NCBI GenBank assembly: GCA_001592805.2
Contig: CP051139.1
Location: forward strand, 124,001-188,000
Reading direction: 5' to 3'
DNA: 64,000 nucleotides
Source of the DNA: Peltaster fructicola
Taxonomy: Eukaryota; Ascomycota; Dothideomycetes
Part shown: positions 50,659-60,825 of the stretch, one piece after another
Numbering within the stretch: position 1 is the stretch's first letter
Layout: the number at the start of each line of letters is the position of its first letter
The notes under the pieces: model-generated
Told to the model about the DNA's origin: nothing
What the model saw: the letters and a program-made list of their open reading frames with translations, nothing else
The model's database searches: none
Made by a program: the position numbers and the translations under genes

Positions 50659-53166
50659 TCACATTGGCGGTAAGCCCTCTCTACATATTGGACATTGCAA
50701 CCTATATTTCATCCAACCCTCCAAGCAGTTCGAGTGAAAGATGTGTCTGCAAGGAGTGACCATGTATGCTCGGCGAGCTAACATTAGAGAGCCAGAGACT
50801 GCTGCATTGACTTCGCTGGCATCACCTGCGTCGATGACCGGTACTTCGAGCTCTTGCATGCAGATAGCACAGTCGAACACTCGTTTGCCGTCCTTTCTGG
50901 CATCCTTTGGGATTGAACCTCGCCCGTCATCACCTTGTCGATCGGTGACTGGTGACGTTGGCAGCGATACAGCGTCAGCCAAGCCAAGTGGGAGCGTTGA
51001 GCCTTCTAGATCTGATCGAAGGATAGGATGATAATCCCAGGCGGGAGACACCCATTCCTTCTTGACAAACCAGCGTGGCCCTACGATCTCCTGACTTGCC
51101 AGTATGACGACCTGTATCCAAACCCAGGCAGCCATCACAGCAAGATTGCTCCTATGAGGCTTGATGAAAAGCACATTGCCCTCCCACCCGAAAAAGTATG
51201 CAAGAGGTAGTAGTCGAAGCACGCTCTGACTCAGGACGTACTCCCACTTCAGCGCTTTCCTGCAGTTGCGCTGCACGTTGCGAAGTATCTGTGGCGCCCA
51301 CATGGAGAGGTACGTCAGGGCTAGCGTTGTGAAGTAAGCATTCCTGAGCGTGCCTGGATATGTGATGGCACTGACGGACAAGAACAGCGTCATGATCAGC
51401 AGGAAAGAAAAGCGCATGTACATCGAGCCAAATGTTGGTACTCTCGCAGCTGCAATCTCAGCGGCTGTGGCTTGAGGATCCGTTGGCTGTAGTCCAGCTT
51501 GGTCTGAAGGCATGAAAACAGGTAGGGAGCCGAAATCAACTGCGGTGAGCTGAGGTCTTGCTGGCGCGTCGGGTTGCTCGGGTTCTTCCTCAGAAGGTGG
51601 GTCGTTCGTTTGTCCATATGTTGCCTGCTGCCGCTGCCGAGCAGAAGCGATAGCTTCCTCTCTGAGTCTTCTGGCTGCGTCGATGGCTTCTTGCTCTCGT
51701 CGCCGACGCTCTGGCGCATGGACCGCCCAAATGTCGCTCAGGAATCTCATGCCAAAGAGGAGAATATTGACAAGCGCGAAGGATGCTGTGCCTAGTATCG
51801 TGATCCAGACTGTGTCCAAGAACAGGCTGATCGTGGTCAGGATTATGGTTGCGAAGGCATCAGCAAACACCATCATGGCGATAGTGAAGAAGCTGACTCG
51901 ACTGCGTGTAGATGGAGTGCTTGCCTCACGCATCTGTCGGACAAGGAACACGAGCTGCAGGACGACTACAAGGCCATAGAGTAGCAAGTGGTGTCGTGCT
52001 CGCAGCTGCAAGATCTCACTTTTGTAGCCCTGAAGGTGGTCTACTTGGTCGTGAGGGAAGTCGGGCGGTCCTTGTGACTCGAGTATGAAGCCGCAATCCG
52101 GTGAGAAGACTAGCATTGACACTCGTAGCTTGGCTGGCATTGGTATCAAAGCGCCAGTAGGGAAGCGTAGTTCCTGATCATGCAGGACAGGTGCATGGAG
52201 CATGGCATCGGAGCTCACCGGAAACTGCTGTAGCCAGACAATGAGCTCGCATTTTGGAGTGTTCGGCTGCGAGGACTGAGGCGTTTCCGAGTCGCTCTCC
52301 CAAGGATAGACGGTGCCTACGGCATCGCTGGTGTCTGAGCTAGCCAGCATCCTCGAATTGCTGTCGTTCAACAGCATTTGTGCGAGAGCAAAGGTAGAGT
52401 TCGACAGTGCGAACGTTGGCAGTGTGAGGATGCCTGCGAATTTTGAACTTGTTGTCGACAGGATGCTGAGACCGAGATGTTCGTAGTATACACCTCGAAG
52501 ACGTATCTCCTCTTCTTGCTCGGTGTCGTCTTCAGTCAGTGTCAGCTCGGCTGAGATCGTGGTGATATTTCCTGCCAACATGGCGTGGCTACTCAGCCTC
52601 CTAGCAAGCTCTTTCTCCCTTATGCCGATAGCCACATCTCCAGATATGCCAGTGAAGTTTCTGCCAAACCTAGCATGTTTGACAGAGCCAGGCGTTCCTT
52701 CGGCTAGGTATTCTGACAGGTTGAGTCTCGGCACATCAGACTCCTGCCAAAGCTTAGATCTACTCCATCGACCTCGTACTTCACCAGTGATGTTAGTGTA
52801 CAGTAGCTGCGCTGACGTCTCATCTCTGACACCCTCTAGCGCAGAATTGCCCCATTCTCCTAAGGCATATGTCAACTGTTCTCGGGCTCGCTCTTGCACC
52901 TTGGGCAAACTTGTCCAGCTGTAGTCCCTGGCATGCCAGAAGCCTCCCGTGGTCGCATTGCTTCCGTTTGATGGTGGCTCGAAGATACTCTCGAAGTCGC
53001 CATAGCTAGAATTGCATACAAGGTCTAGGAGGTGTCGAGCCTGGCTTACGTCGTTCTGTGCGCCGGCTCTACGATCGGCATCTCGCACTTGCAGGCTTGT
53101 ATCATTGGCGAAGATGAAGTAGGCGAGGATGAGGAGGATGAGGACGGTGGTGCGCGAGTCGGCCAT
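50659..53166 (-). CDS. TUL1: Golgi/endosomal RING E3 ligase Dsc1/Tul1
   Basis: Catalytic subunit of the Dsc ubiquitin ligase, which ubiquitinates membrane proteins at the Golgi and, in many fungi, activates SREBP. Single exon, 835 aa. An N-terminal signal or anchor (TTVLILLILAYFIFA) leads a long lumenal region with several Asn-x-Ser/Thr sites (LVCNSSYGDFESIFEP is typical). Membrane segments follow: LLLYGLVVVLQLVFLV, a pair in the AMMVFADAFATIILTTISLF region, then two or three more to about 720. The RING-H2 finger closes the protein: CAICMQELEVPV, then TPCRHIFHSNCLEGWM, then QCPICREGLPPM. The linker between the first two ligand pairs is long, as in family members. Start: first ATG of the frame. 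Confidence 0.95.
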   Translation of the reverse strand: MADSRTTVLILLILAYFIFANDTSLQVRDADRRAGAQNDVSQARHLLDLVCNSSYGDFESIFEPPSNGSNATTGGFWHARDYSWTSLPKVQERAREQLTYALGEWGNSALEGVRDETSAQLLYTNITGEVRGRWSRSKLWQESDVPRLNLSEYLAEGTPGSVKHARFGRNFTGISGDVAIGIREKELARRLSSHAMLAGNITTISAELTLTEDDTEQEEEIRLRGVYYEHLGLSILSTTSSKFAGILTLPTFALSNSTFALAQMLLNDSNSRMLASSDTSDAVGTVYPWESDSETPQSSQPNTPKCELIVWLQQFPVSSDAMLHAPVLHDQELRFPTGALIPMPAKLRVSMLVFSPDCGFILESQGPPDFPHDQVDHLQGYKSEILQLRARHHLLLYGLVVVLQLVFLVRQMREASTPSTRSRVSFFTIAMMVFADAFATIILTTISLFLDTVWITILGTASFALVNILLFGMRFLSDIWAVHAPERRRREQEAIDAARRLREEAIASARQRQQATYGQTNDPPSEEEPEQPDAPARPQLTAVDFGSLPVFMPSDQAGLQPTDPQATAAEIAAARVPTFGSMYMRFSFLLIMTLFLSVSAITYPGTLRNAYFTTLALTYLSMWAPQILRNVQRNCRKALKWEYVLSQSVLRLLPLAYFFGWEGNVLFIKPHRSNLAVMAAWVWIQVVILASQEIVGPRWFVKKEWVSPAWDYHPILRSDLEGSTLPLGLADAVSLPTSPVTDRQGDDGRGSIPKDARKDGKRVFDCAICMQELEVPVIDAGDASEVNAAVSGSLMLARRAYMVTPCRHIFHSNCLEGWMKYRLQCPICREGLPPM

Positions 53167-53832
53167 ACATGGTCCTTCGTGACAATGGCAATGTCATTAC
53201 TTGTATGGAGACGTCAGACGAGCGCGTCGGATCATAGGCCCGTGACGGATGCTCCCGATTGGCGCAATCATAGCGTGACATAAGGTTCAGCATGTGAACG
53301 ATGACTCTATAGAGCTTCAGCAGCGATAACAGATGAGTAACATCTAGGAGCTTGGTGAACGGCAGAGAAAAAGCGCTTGTGATGACTAGGCATCCTCTAC
53401 CATTAGCTTGAGCACAGTTTCAGCACGGAATATGAGCTTAGACGAAGGAGTGCATGGTCACAAGATATGCCAGTCACTCAAGAACCCCTCCCATATAATG
53501 ATAAGCTAAGAGCTGTACCATCCAACTACTACAACCTTACCTATCTACAACTCATGAACAGTAGTCATCAACACTCCGCTCTCGACCATTCGATCTGAGG
53601 AGTGATCCACATCGCTTCCATCAGCTGCGCTCGCAGGTTCCGATTGCTGGTGCTAGAACTGTTTGCTTCGAGGTGAGTGCCGTACCCCGCTGGTCAGGCA
53701 ACCACGCCTATCTCAGTCGTAGACGGATCGATGCTCTGTGCTGGATGAGCTTCAAGTGTTCTCATACCTGCGGTCCAGATCATCTGCTACGTAGCACAAC
53801 AACCGCAAACCTTTTCGCAACTCAGGCCGGCC
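53167..53832. promoter_or_regulatory. Divergent intergenic region, TUL1 / membrane protein gene
   Basis: 666 bp between head-to-head starts. Nothing beyond an AT-rich CATATAATGATAAG stretch near 53492 stands out. Confidence 0.45.
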
Positions 53833-55728
53833 ATGGCACCGCAAGAGCCATTCACCACTGACAATGAACTAACGGACGACGATGTAGGTGCTTCGTCCAA
53901 GGCTCCTGCAAAGTATCAGCTCGACGCCTTGACATTCCCTGTACTAGAACTCGACTCTACGACACTTTCACAGCCCAGACACAGCACACCACCAGCTGCT
54001 CTGAGCAGTCTCGGAGCAAGAATGGCCGATCACAGCTCGAACGTCTCCGTCAGCTCGCTGGACGATGCATACGATATGGTAGATGACATTTCTGACTTCT
54101 CGAGCGACGATCATGAGACTGTGTCTCTCGCTTCGACCAACAACCGTGGTGAAGAGGATGCAGAGCAGGAGCATGATACTGAGGACAACATGAGCGACGA
54201 AGAACAAACACAATTGCTGGAGATCACAGCAGCAGAACACCAGACCGTAGAGGTCCCAGCCCTATCACAGAACCAGGCATTCAAGGTCCGACTTCCGTTC
54301 TATAACGGTCTCGCCGCAAGCACTGACAGCGAACACATGCTCGATAGTGTTACCGACGAGCTCGAAACCCCGATCCAGTCCGTCATCACAGCCAAGGCTG
54401 TGTCACCGAGCGAGTCCACTATCGCCGAGAACATCGAACCAAGTACGTTATACACTGTTAGCAAAGAGTCCTCGAAAGCAGTCAACGACACAGACCCTAA
54501 AGCGTCGACGTCTACATGGAAGGCGAAGCTCTTCGAGGCACGCAGGAGTGACGCCTTCAAGCTGCTTCCTGGTTGGATTATCTTGCTCTCACAATTGATG
54601 GTATGGACTTGGCTCTTCGCGATCTGGCTACGGTTCGATCCCACTATCAATTCAGTCGACAGCCAGCGCTCATACAACGGCACACAGCGCAGTTCCGAGC
54701 TACATACATCCTTACAACACTTCACGGGCGGTGACGGCTTCTTCAAGCAGATCAATTACACCCACCTCCTTCCGGAACCCGTCGTTGTCGGGACGAACTT
54801 CTTAGGTTACCCAATGTACGGCACCAAGGACATTCGTTACCAAGCTTTGGCACCAAACCACCTGGTAGTCTCACTGCCACAACTTCCATCATCGGGGTAT
54901 CCGACACCTGTGACTTTTAGCGTTAAGCGAGGCCTCGAGGCTGTCGATGCCAACCGTACACAGCTCATAAAAGGAGTACACGTCATTACGGTCGATCCTA
55001 ATGATGCACATGGCATGCTGTCTGTGAGCATGGCTTGCACGAATCCCGAGCTAGCAGTTTCGATCGCCCACGACTTTGGAAGTCGTCTACTACATCTCAA
55101 CACCTACGAGAAGGCCTGCACAGATATTAGTAAGATCCTTGCGAAAGACGTCGCCCTTGCACGTCACGCAGCAAAGGCCGTCAGTGACAACATTCAGGAC
55201 GATTTCGAGTCTCGTATGCGTCTTGCTCATTCTAAACTTCAGTCAAAGTCTCGTGAGCTCACTCACCTCGCCGAACAAGCTAGCCAGTCTCTTCGAGATG
55301 CGGAGAAGGCTAGCATGGTTCTTATGGGTGATCTTACCAAGGACATTGTGGCTGCTCGCAAGCGATTCTACGATATCTACGGCGAGGCCTTGGGAAACTT
55401 CAAGTCCTTGGTCCCGACTGTCGACACTATCAGGCGACCAATCCTGCTTGCTCGGGAGCGCTCTCTTACCATCACTCAGAAGATCTTCGAGAAGCATCAA
55501 GCCGCTCTCCAACATCGTGCCATCACCAAAGCAGCGGCTGCACATTCAAAGCACGTCCGAGAACCTCTACAACGATCTCAAGAATCTCAAGGCAACGAAC
55601 GAGGTGGAACTCGTATCGATGTACCACCACGTTCTCAAAGGAAGTCTCGTAAGTCTTCTGGATCCGACGAGCTCTTAGAATGTGGCCAGCCCGGAAGCGG
55701 TCCGGACTGTGTGCACATCTGCTTTTGA
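53833..55728 (+). CDS. Hypothetical single-pass membrane protein
   Basis: 631-aa frame, family not recognised. Residues 1-150 are Ser/Asp/Glu-rich and probably disordered (DDAYDMVDDISDFSSDDHET). One strong membrane segment lies at about 246-268 (WIILLSQLMVWTWLFAIWL). Beyond it, at about 285-430, comes a globular-looking domain with Asn-x-Thr sites (NYTHLLPEP, LPQLPSSGYPTPVTFSV), then an Ala/Arg/Lys-rich coiled coil at about 430-560 (LAEQASQSLRDAEKASMVLM). Third-position GC bias shifts to the +1 frame after about 55550, where SENLYNDLKNLKATNEVE is encoded, so the true C-terminus may be that frame (stop at 55676-55678), through an unseen intron or a one-base error. Topology, inferred: N-terminus cytosolic, C-terminus lumenal. 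Confidence 0.7.
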   Translation: MAPQEPFTTDNELTDDDVGASSKAPAKYQLDALTFPVLELDSTTLSQPRHSTPPAALSSLGARMADHSSNVSVSSLDDAYDMVDDISDFSSDDHETVSLASTNNRGEEDAEQEHDTEDNMSDEEQTQLLEITAAEHQTVEVPALSQNQAFKVRLPFYNGLAASTDSEHMLDSVTDELETPIQSVITAKAVSPSESTIAENIEPSTLYTVSKESSKAVNDTDPKASTSTWKAKLFEARRSDAFKLLPGWIILLSQLMVWTWLFAIWLRFDPTINSVDSQRSYNGTQRSSELHTSLQHFTGGDGFFKQINYTHLLPEPVVVGTNFLGYPMYGTKDIRYQALAPNHLVVSLPQLPSSGYPTPVTFSVKRGLEAVDANRTQLIKGVHVITVDPNDAHGMLSVSMACTNPELAVSIAHDFGSRLLHLNTYEKACTDISKILAKDVALARHAAKAVSDNIQDDFESRMRLAHSKLQSKSRELTHLAEQASQSLRDAEKASMVLMGDLTKDIVAARKRFYDIYGEALGNFKSLVPTVDTIRRPILLARERSLTITQKIFEKHQAALQHRAITKAAAAHSKHVREPLQRSQESQGNERGGTRIDVPPRSQRKSRKSSGSDELLECGQPGSGPDCVHICF

Positions 55729-56067
55729 ATGGTTCACTGTATGGACCAGCATGCATATTTGGAGTCTGTTTGCACCTTGTGAATGGCGTCAAAGCCAACG
55801 GAATGACTGAATGAGGATTTTGTTTCACCATGAATGATACCTTGGTATAAATCGAGCGAGTATCTTACTGTATCCCGAATGCCGAGCATCTTGAACACAC
55901 GATCACTGCACTTACTGCCAACTGTGTGAAAGCAGATTGAAACAGTGAGCCTAGTCTGTCAGATAAAGCCATGCTGGATCAGTGTGGTTTGTCTGCGAGG
56001 AATCCTCGTTGTAACAGTGATTATAGTCTGTCAGATGAAGTACGGTTGACACAGCGAGTCTTGTCTG
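55729..56067. other. Convergent spacer with 36-bp tandem repeat
   Basis: 339 bp between two facing stop codons; holds most of the four-copy repeat described separately. No gene seen. Confidence 0.55.
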
Positions 56068-56084
56068 TTAAATGAAGCCTAACT
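55941..56084. repeat. 36-bp tandem repeat, four degenerate copies
   Basis: Copies start at 55941, 55977, 56013 and 56049, exactly 36 bp apart. Shared core: ACAGTGA, then TAGTCTGTCAGATGAAG in copies 1, 3 and (with changes) 4; copy 2 is more diverged (CAGTGTGGTTTGTCTG). The last copy runs over the stop codon (56068-56070) and last codons of the hexose transporter. Confidence 0.8.
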
Positions 56085-57852
56085 CTTCAGGTGTTCTTCC
56101 CTCAAGTCGTACTCCATCACTCTTGGACGCTCGGCTAGCTCGCACTGAATAGTCGAGCACATCTCCCGTGTTCTCATAGCCCATCCCTTGTACAAACGTC
56201 TCTGTTGGTACCCATCTGCTGCTGTCAGGCGGCGATACCTGCTCCATCATCTTGTCCACTTGCTCCAAGGTCAAGCCTTTAGTCTCGGGCACGAAGAAGT
56301 AGGCAAATGCGATACACGATGCGCAAGCACCGCCCCAGATGAAGAAGACCTTGACACCGAGATTGCCGTACTCTGGATCAACGAGATATGGAATGATCAC
56401 ACCAATGATGCCTATGCTGATCAGCATGTACTGATGAAGGACGGCCCGCATACTTACAGTTCCAGAACCAGTTCGATGCCGTCGAGATAGCAACGCCTTT
56501 AGATCGAATAGGCAGTTGGAAGATCTCACCGATCAGTACCCAGCCTGCAGGTCCCCAAGTAGAAGCTACTGTGTCAGCCAGGTCTTACAACGGATGGTTA
56601 TACTCACCAAAGAAGAAGATGTACAAGCACACGAAGACTATCAAGCAGTAGTTGGCAGCCTGCGAACCTGCATCTGTGGTGCCGACGATAGCGATGATCA
56701 GCTCGCATACTGTCATTCCCACTGCGCCCCAGATGAGCAAAGGTCGTCTGCCAAATCGTTCGATCGTGAAGAATGCAAAAGGTGTGGAGCACACATTGAC
56801 GATCGTTGTTACGAGCGAGATCAGGAAGGGGTTCTGCAGGCCGACTTGCTGGAAAAAGGTAGTGTTATAGTAGAAGATGAAGTTGATGCCTGTTCCTTGC
56901 TGGAAGAACTGAAGCATCGTGCCGATAAAGATCTTACGCAGGTTGCTGTTTCGCTTGAAGCCACCGCTAAAGCACCCAATCCAGGTCACTTTGCTGACTG
57001 ACGACTCCCATTCGAAATTGGCCTGTATCTCGGCGAGCTCATCTTGAATGAATTGGCTGTGAGCAGGTTGGCCTCTTACTCTGGCGAGCGCCATAGCGGC
57101 TCGTTCAAATTGCTGCTTCTTGACAAAGTAACGAGGCGACTCTGGGAGAAAAAGCAGACCTACGGTGAGGATGACAGCCCATAGGAACTGCATGCCGATG
57201 GGTATCCTGAAGGCTCCAGAGTCCTGCCGATCTTGCGTCCCGTAGCACACGCAAGAGGCCAACATGATGCCAATGGTGATCGCGAACTGATATGACGAAA
57301 CGATTGCTCCTCGTACCTTTCTTGGCGCCACCTCTGACATGTATAGGATATTGATCGCCGAAACGAAACCAACACCAAATCCAGCAATCAGTCGTCCTAC
57401 AATCAGGGCATTGACGTATGGTGCAGCGACCTGAATAATCACTCCGCAGCAGAATATGAGGCAGCCCAGGATGATTGTAGTCCGTCTTCCTATCCAGTCC
57501 GCCAGTGCACCGGACATCAGTGCTCCAAAGAAAGTACCGGCAGACAGGATCGACACGATAAGCGACTTCTGCCATGTGGCATAGTCGTGTCCGTAGCCCT
57601 GGTGACTGGGATCAGGGACTGCGGAGTTGTCGCTTGCTAGAGGAACAAGATGGCCATATACTCGACGAAACTCTTGCATCCCAAGCACTGAACTGATGTA
57701 GCCGGAGTCGAAGCCGAATAGCAGACCAGCGATCGCTGCGAAAGCGCACATCAAGTAGGCCTAATGGTCAGTCGTGTCTGATATGAGGAATGTGGATCTC
57801 TTACCTTGAATGTGACCGGTGCTTCAACTCTGTCAAGCGTGAACGGTGCCAT
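56068..57852 (-). CDS. MFS hexose transporter, Rco3/HGT-like
   Basis: Plasma-membrane monosaccharide transporter or sensor, 551 aa, twelve membrane segments. Exons: 57852-57805, 57760-56608, 56568-56458, 56411-56068; introns of 44, 39 and 46 nt. Motifs: LFGFDSGYISSVLGM (start of helix 1), DWIGRRT, PESPRYFVKK, FFQQGTGINFIFYYNTTFF, RFGRRPLLIWG, then the exon 2-3-4 joins STWGPAGWVLIGEIFQLPIR and NWFWNCIIGVIIPYLV, and VPETKGLTLEQVD near the end. The GYDSGYI-type start and Gly-Ile-Asn-Phe motif place it with glucose transporters such as Rco3; the exact sugar is inference. The 39-nt second intron is very short but has a CTGAC branch site. Start: MAPFTLDRVE; the first intron follows after 16 codons. 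Confidence 0.93.
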
Positions 57853-59874
57853 GGTGTTGGATCTTCGAAAGTCTGTTCGCGTAGGTCGATGTTGGTAGTG
57901 AGGAGCCTGCAAGTATGGCTCGGAAATGGATCTGAGGTGTGTGGCATGCGGGCTCGAGGACGTTGGCCGAGTGAAGTGATGGAATGCCGCTTTGACCAGG
58001 CTTTGTGCGCAGCAAAGTACATGTACAAGAACTAAGGCAAAAGCCATGTGTTACGCGCATTGAGCATTTCGTGTGATACAGAGCTAGTCAGAGTCGTACA
58101 ATCAAGTTGGACTCGACAGCGTAGGCCTGTAGGTGCAATACTCTTCGGCACAGGCGTGCAATTAGCGGCCGGTCGAATGCCAGTGAGCACACCACCTCAT
58201 TTGAAGTGCGAATCACTCGACTACTTCACAAATCCAACGACATAGAGAGGTTTGACAGTATATGAAGACACAATGCTTGAGATGCGACAGCCATTGAAAG
58301 GAGTACTCACAAATCGATCTCACCAGCGTTGCAACAAACTATGTCGGCGCATGTTCTGCTCTGTCGTGCGCAGGTCCGAGGGATAAGAGAAAGAGAAAAG
58401 ATGGCATTGATCGCACATGCCATAGGTCTTGTCGTAGAGGATGTCAAGATGGAGGAAAAAGTTGCAGAAGAAGTGGTGACGAAGTTCTTGACGGCCTGAC
58501 AACATCCTTCTCAGCATGTTATGCCATCTCGTCTTGCATTCCCGTACATCGTGTCAAGTGCTTTGTCGTGCTCACCAGCTTCAGACATCCAAGAACTCAG
58601 CAGTCACTCGCTTCTGCAATCCGTTGTCAACGGCTCGAAATCGCCTCTGGCCTTTGCCTGGACATCTCGATCGTCAGCGCTTATTAGGTGACTTCATCTC
58701 AACGGCGGCTTGCCATCCTGGTGATTAGCGACATTCGAGGAAGCGTTGAAAGATTGCAGCCTGAGGAATCATCGTTCTGATGCTTACTGCTGCACTTTGA
58801 ACCCTTCTTGGACAAGCGAAACGAGACGTTGCTAGATCTGCGTTCGCCCCAAGTAGGTACGAGCATGTTGCATATCGAAGATTCCAAGCATCGGCACAGT
58901 GGCAGCAATGCCTAGATACGATGCATCCCTCGAGTGCTTATCACCACCTGCTTCGGAGATAGGTCCCTTGATTGTCCCGTGCACTCTGACCTGCAGCATA
59001 ATTGCCGTCGAAGACTCAGGGACATCCTTCAGGATTGTGCATGAAATGGCTTCGCATCCGTCGAATGGAGTGCTGACCGGTTCGCCATATAGCAATGATA
59101 TGGATTGTAGATTCGCGAGAGAGGCGGATTGTGCTCTAGTCGGGGCAATGTGATGCCGTTTCGACGACGGATGCACCGGCAACAGGAGGTCTTGGTTTCG
59201 GGGGAGTCTCCAAAGACGACAGCGACTTTGTGGCTTGGTGCTCAGTCAGTCCTGCGATCCCGCAGGGTCGATCATGTGGTAGCGCGTGCGGGCCCGAGAA
59301 TGTTGTTCGCTTGACACCCCGTGCATGGCGAAGGTGTGATCGCAAGTGATGATTTCAAAGCTTTTTCAGTGGCTGGAATTGGGGGGAAACAGGGCTGGCC
59401 GGGCGATTTTCAGTTTAAAGCCTCGCAAGTTCTTGCTTTCCCTTTCGCTCACCTCATTCCTGACTCAGCGTCTAATTGTCCTCTACAATCAAAGTACTTT
59501 CGATCGAACAAGAGGTACGTTAACTTGCAAGCCGCGGCGCCAGCCACAACAGCAGACTATACACGCGCGGCGATGGCTCGGCAGACGCATGAAAGCGCGC
59601 CGGTGGTTGTCGCTTTCGCTTTTGCTTACGTTTACCTGCTCGGCCGGCACGTAGAGATGTTCACTGATTCGTGCCTAGTAGCTGCAGTATAGCATCAATC
59701 GACTTGACAAACCGAGACCAGCGTCCGTTTCGCACAAATTGCTGGATACCCTGCCGGCAGATTCATCACTCAGACAATCGACGCGAGAGTTTCACGCGAT
59801 CCATCATATCCCAGGCACAGCGCCATCTCAAAATCTCCGGCCAGTACTGAGGAAGCTTTCGAAGCACCTACACA
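57853..59874. promoter_or_regulatory. Long divergent region, hexose transporter / bZIP factor
   Basis: 2.0 kb between head-to-head starts, the longest gene-free stretch here. A TGACTCA element (59461-59467, the AP-1/Gcn4-type site) lies about 410 bp before the bZIP start. A minus-strand frame at 58832-59182 (116 codons, TTG start) has no recognisable features. Confidence 0.5.
59461..59467. promoter_or_regulatory. TGACTCA (AP-1/Gcn4-type) site
   Basis: Perfect palindromic bZIP-binding heptamer upstream of a bZIP gene. Single 7-mers arise by chance every several kb, so regulation is only a possibility. Confidence 0.3.
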
Positions 59875-60825
59875 ATGCAGCAGTCTTCTGCTCAGGTAAG
59901 CTCTCCGTTCATACATTGACTGCGTTCTTGTGTTCGACCGTCACATGCTCGTATACACCAAGCCTCAGGGACCAATTGCTGACATCCATGGCAGGAGCCT
60001 ACGTCGAATCTCGAAATGAGTTAGTAATCCAATCTGAAGTGCGACGTCCTAGTGACCGAGCACAAGCGACTTCAGTGTTCGCCATGCTGACGTATGATTG
60101 ACAAGGCCGCCTGCGAGAACAACTACTTGGGCATGACACTCCCACAAGCTCAGCATCATCGTATCCTCCTGTCCCACAATCTGCAACAGGTCCCGACCAT
60201 CCATATCGAAGCTCCGAGTCAACAAGTCCACACGACCATACAGCAGACCAAGGACCTCCGCAACACGGCGCTCAGATGGCCTACAGCATGAACAACGACA
60301 GCGGCGCCGACGACGCACTCGGCGATCGAGGGAAAGGCAAGCGAGAACTCTCCACGAGCAAGCGAGCAGCCCAGAACAGAGCCGCACAGGTGAGGAAGCC
60401 CTCGAACCCTTTGTTGGTAAGCTGAGCCTAAAAGCTGACTGAGACTCCTCTAGCGAGCTTTCCGGCAGAGAAAAGAGGGCTACATCAAGAAACTCGAGGA
60501 GCAGGTCAAAGACTTCCAGTCCATGGAGTCGAATTATCGTTCATTGCAGAACGAAAACTACCAGCTCAGAGAGTACATCCTCAATCTTCAGTCGCGCTTA
60601 CTGGAGAATCAATCTGACATTCCTCCTCCACCGCTACATGTCAACTTGCAGGGCACTGCACCGCCTGGTCCATCCGACGAGCGCGCCGCTCGTAGGGAGA
60701 CGGCGCAGAACGAGGTCCGCCAAGGCCCGACAGAAGCGAACATGAGAGCCCATGCGGCGTACAATTACGCGACATCGCCACCACAACCACCCACTCCCAC
60801 GACGAAGCGCAAGTCTCCGTCTTGA
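59875..60825 (+). CDS. Yap-type bZIP transcription factor
   Basis: 233-aa nuclear factor of the fungal AP-1 (Yap/Pap1) group. Exons: 59875-59895 (21 nt), 59995-60019 (25 nt), 60106-60389, 60454-60825; introns of 99, 86, 64 nt. The first 85 residues are Ser/Pro/His-rich. The basic region KRAAQNRAAQ is split from RAFRQRKEGYIKKLEEQ by intron 3; together they carry NRAAQRAFR, which fits the NxxAQxxFR signature of Yap factors, contacting TTAC/TGAC half-sites. The zipper follows (residues about 125-165, QNENYQLREYILNLQSRLL). The C-terminus is Pro/Arg-rich. I see no paired cysteine-rich domain, so it is not a classical oxidant-sensing Yap1. The exon 1-2 model rests on splice signals and phase only; exons 3-4 are firm. 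Confidence 0.87.

Noticed and set aside
54620-54640. GGTTCGATCCC, resembling a tRNA B box
   Set aside because: It lies in the coding frame of the membrane protein and has no matching A box or cloverleaf around it. No tRNA was found in the window.
58832-59182. 116-codon minus-strand frame in the transporter/bZIP spacer
   Set aside because: TTG start and no recognisable motif; could be a relic but nothing supports it.
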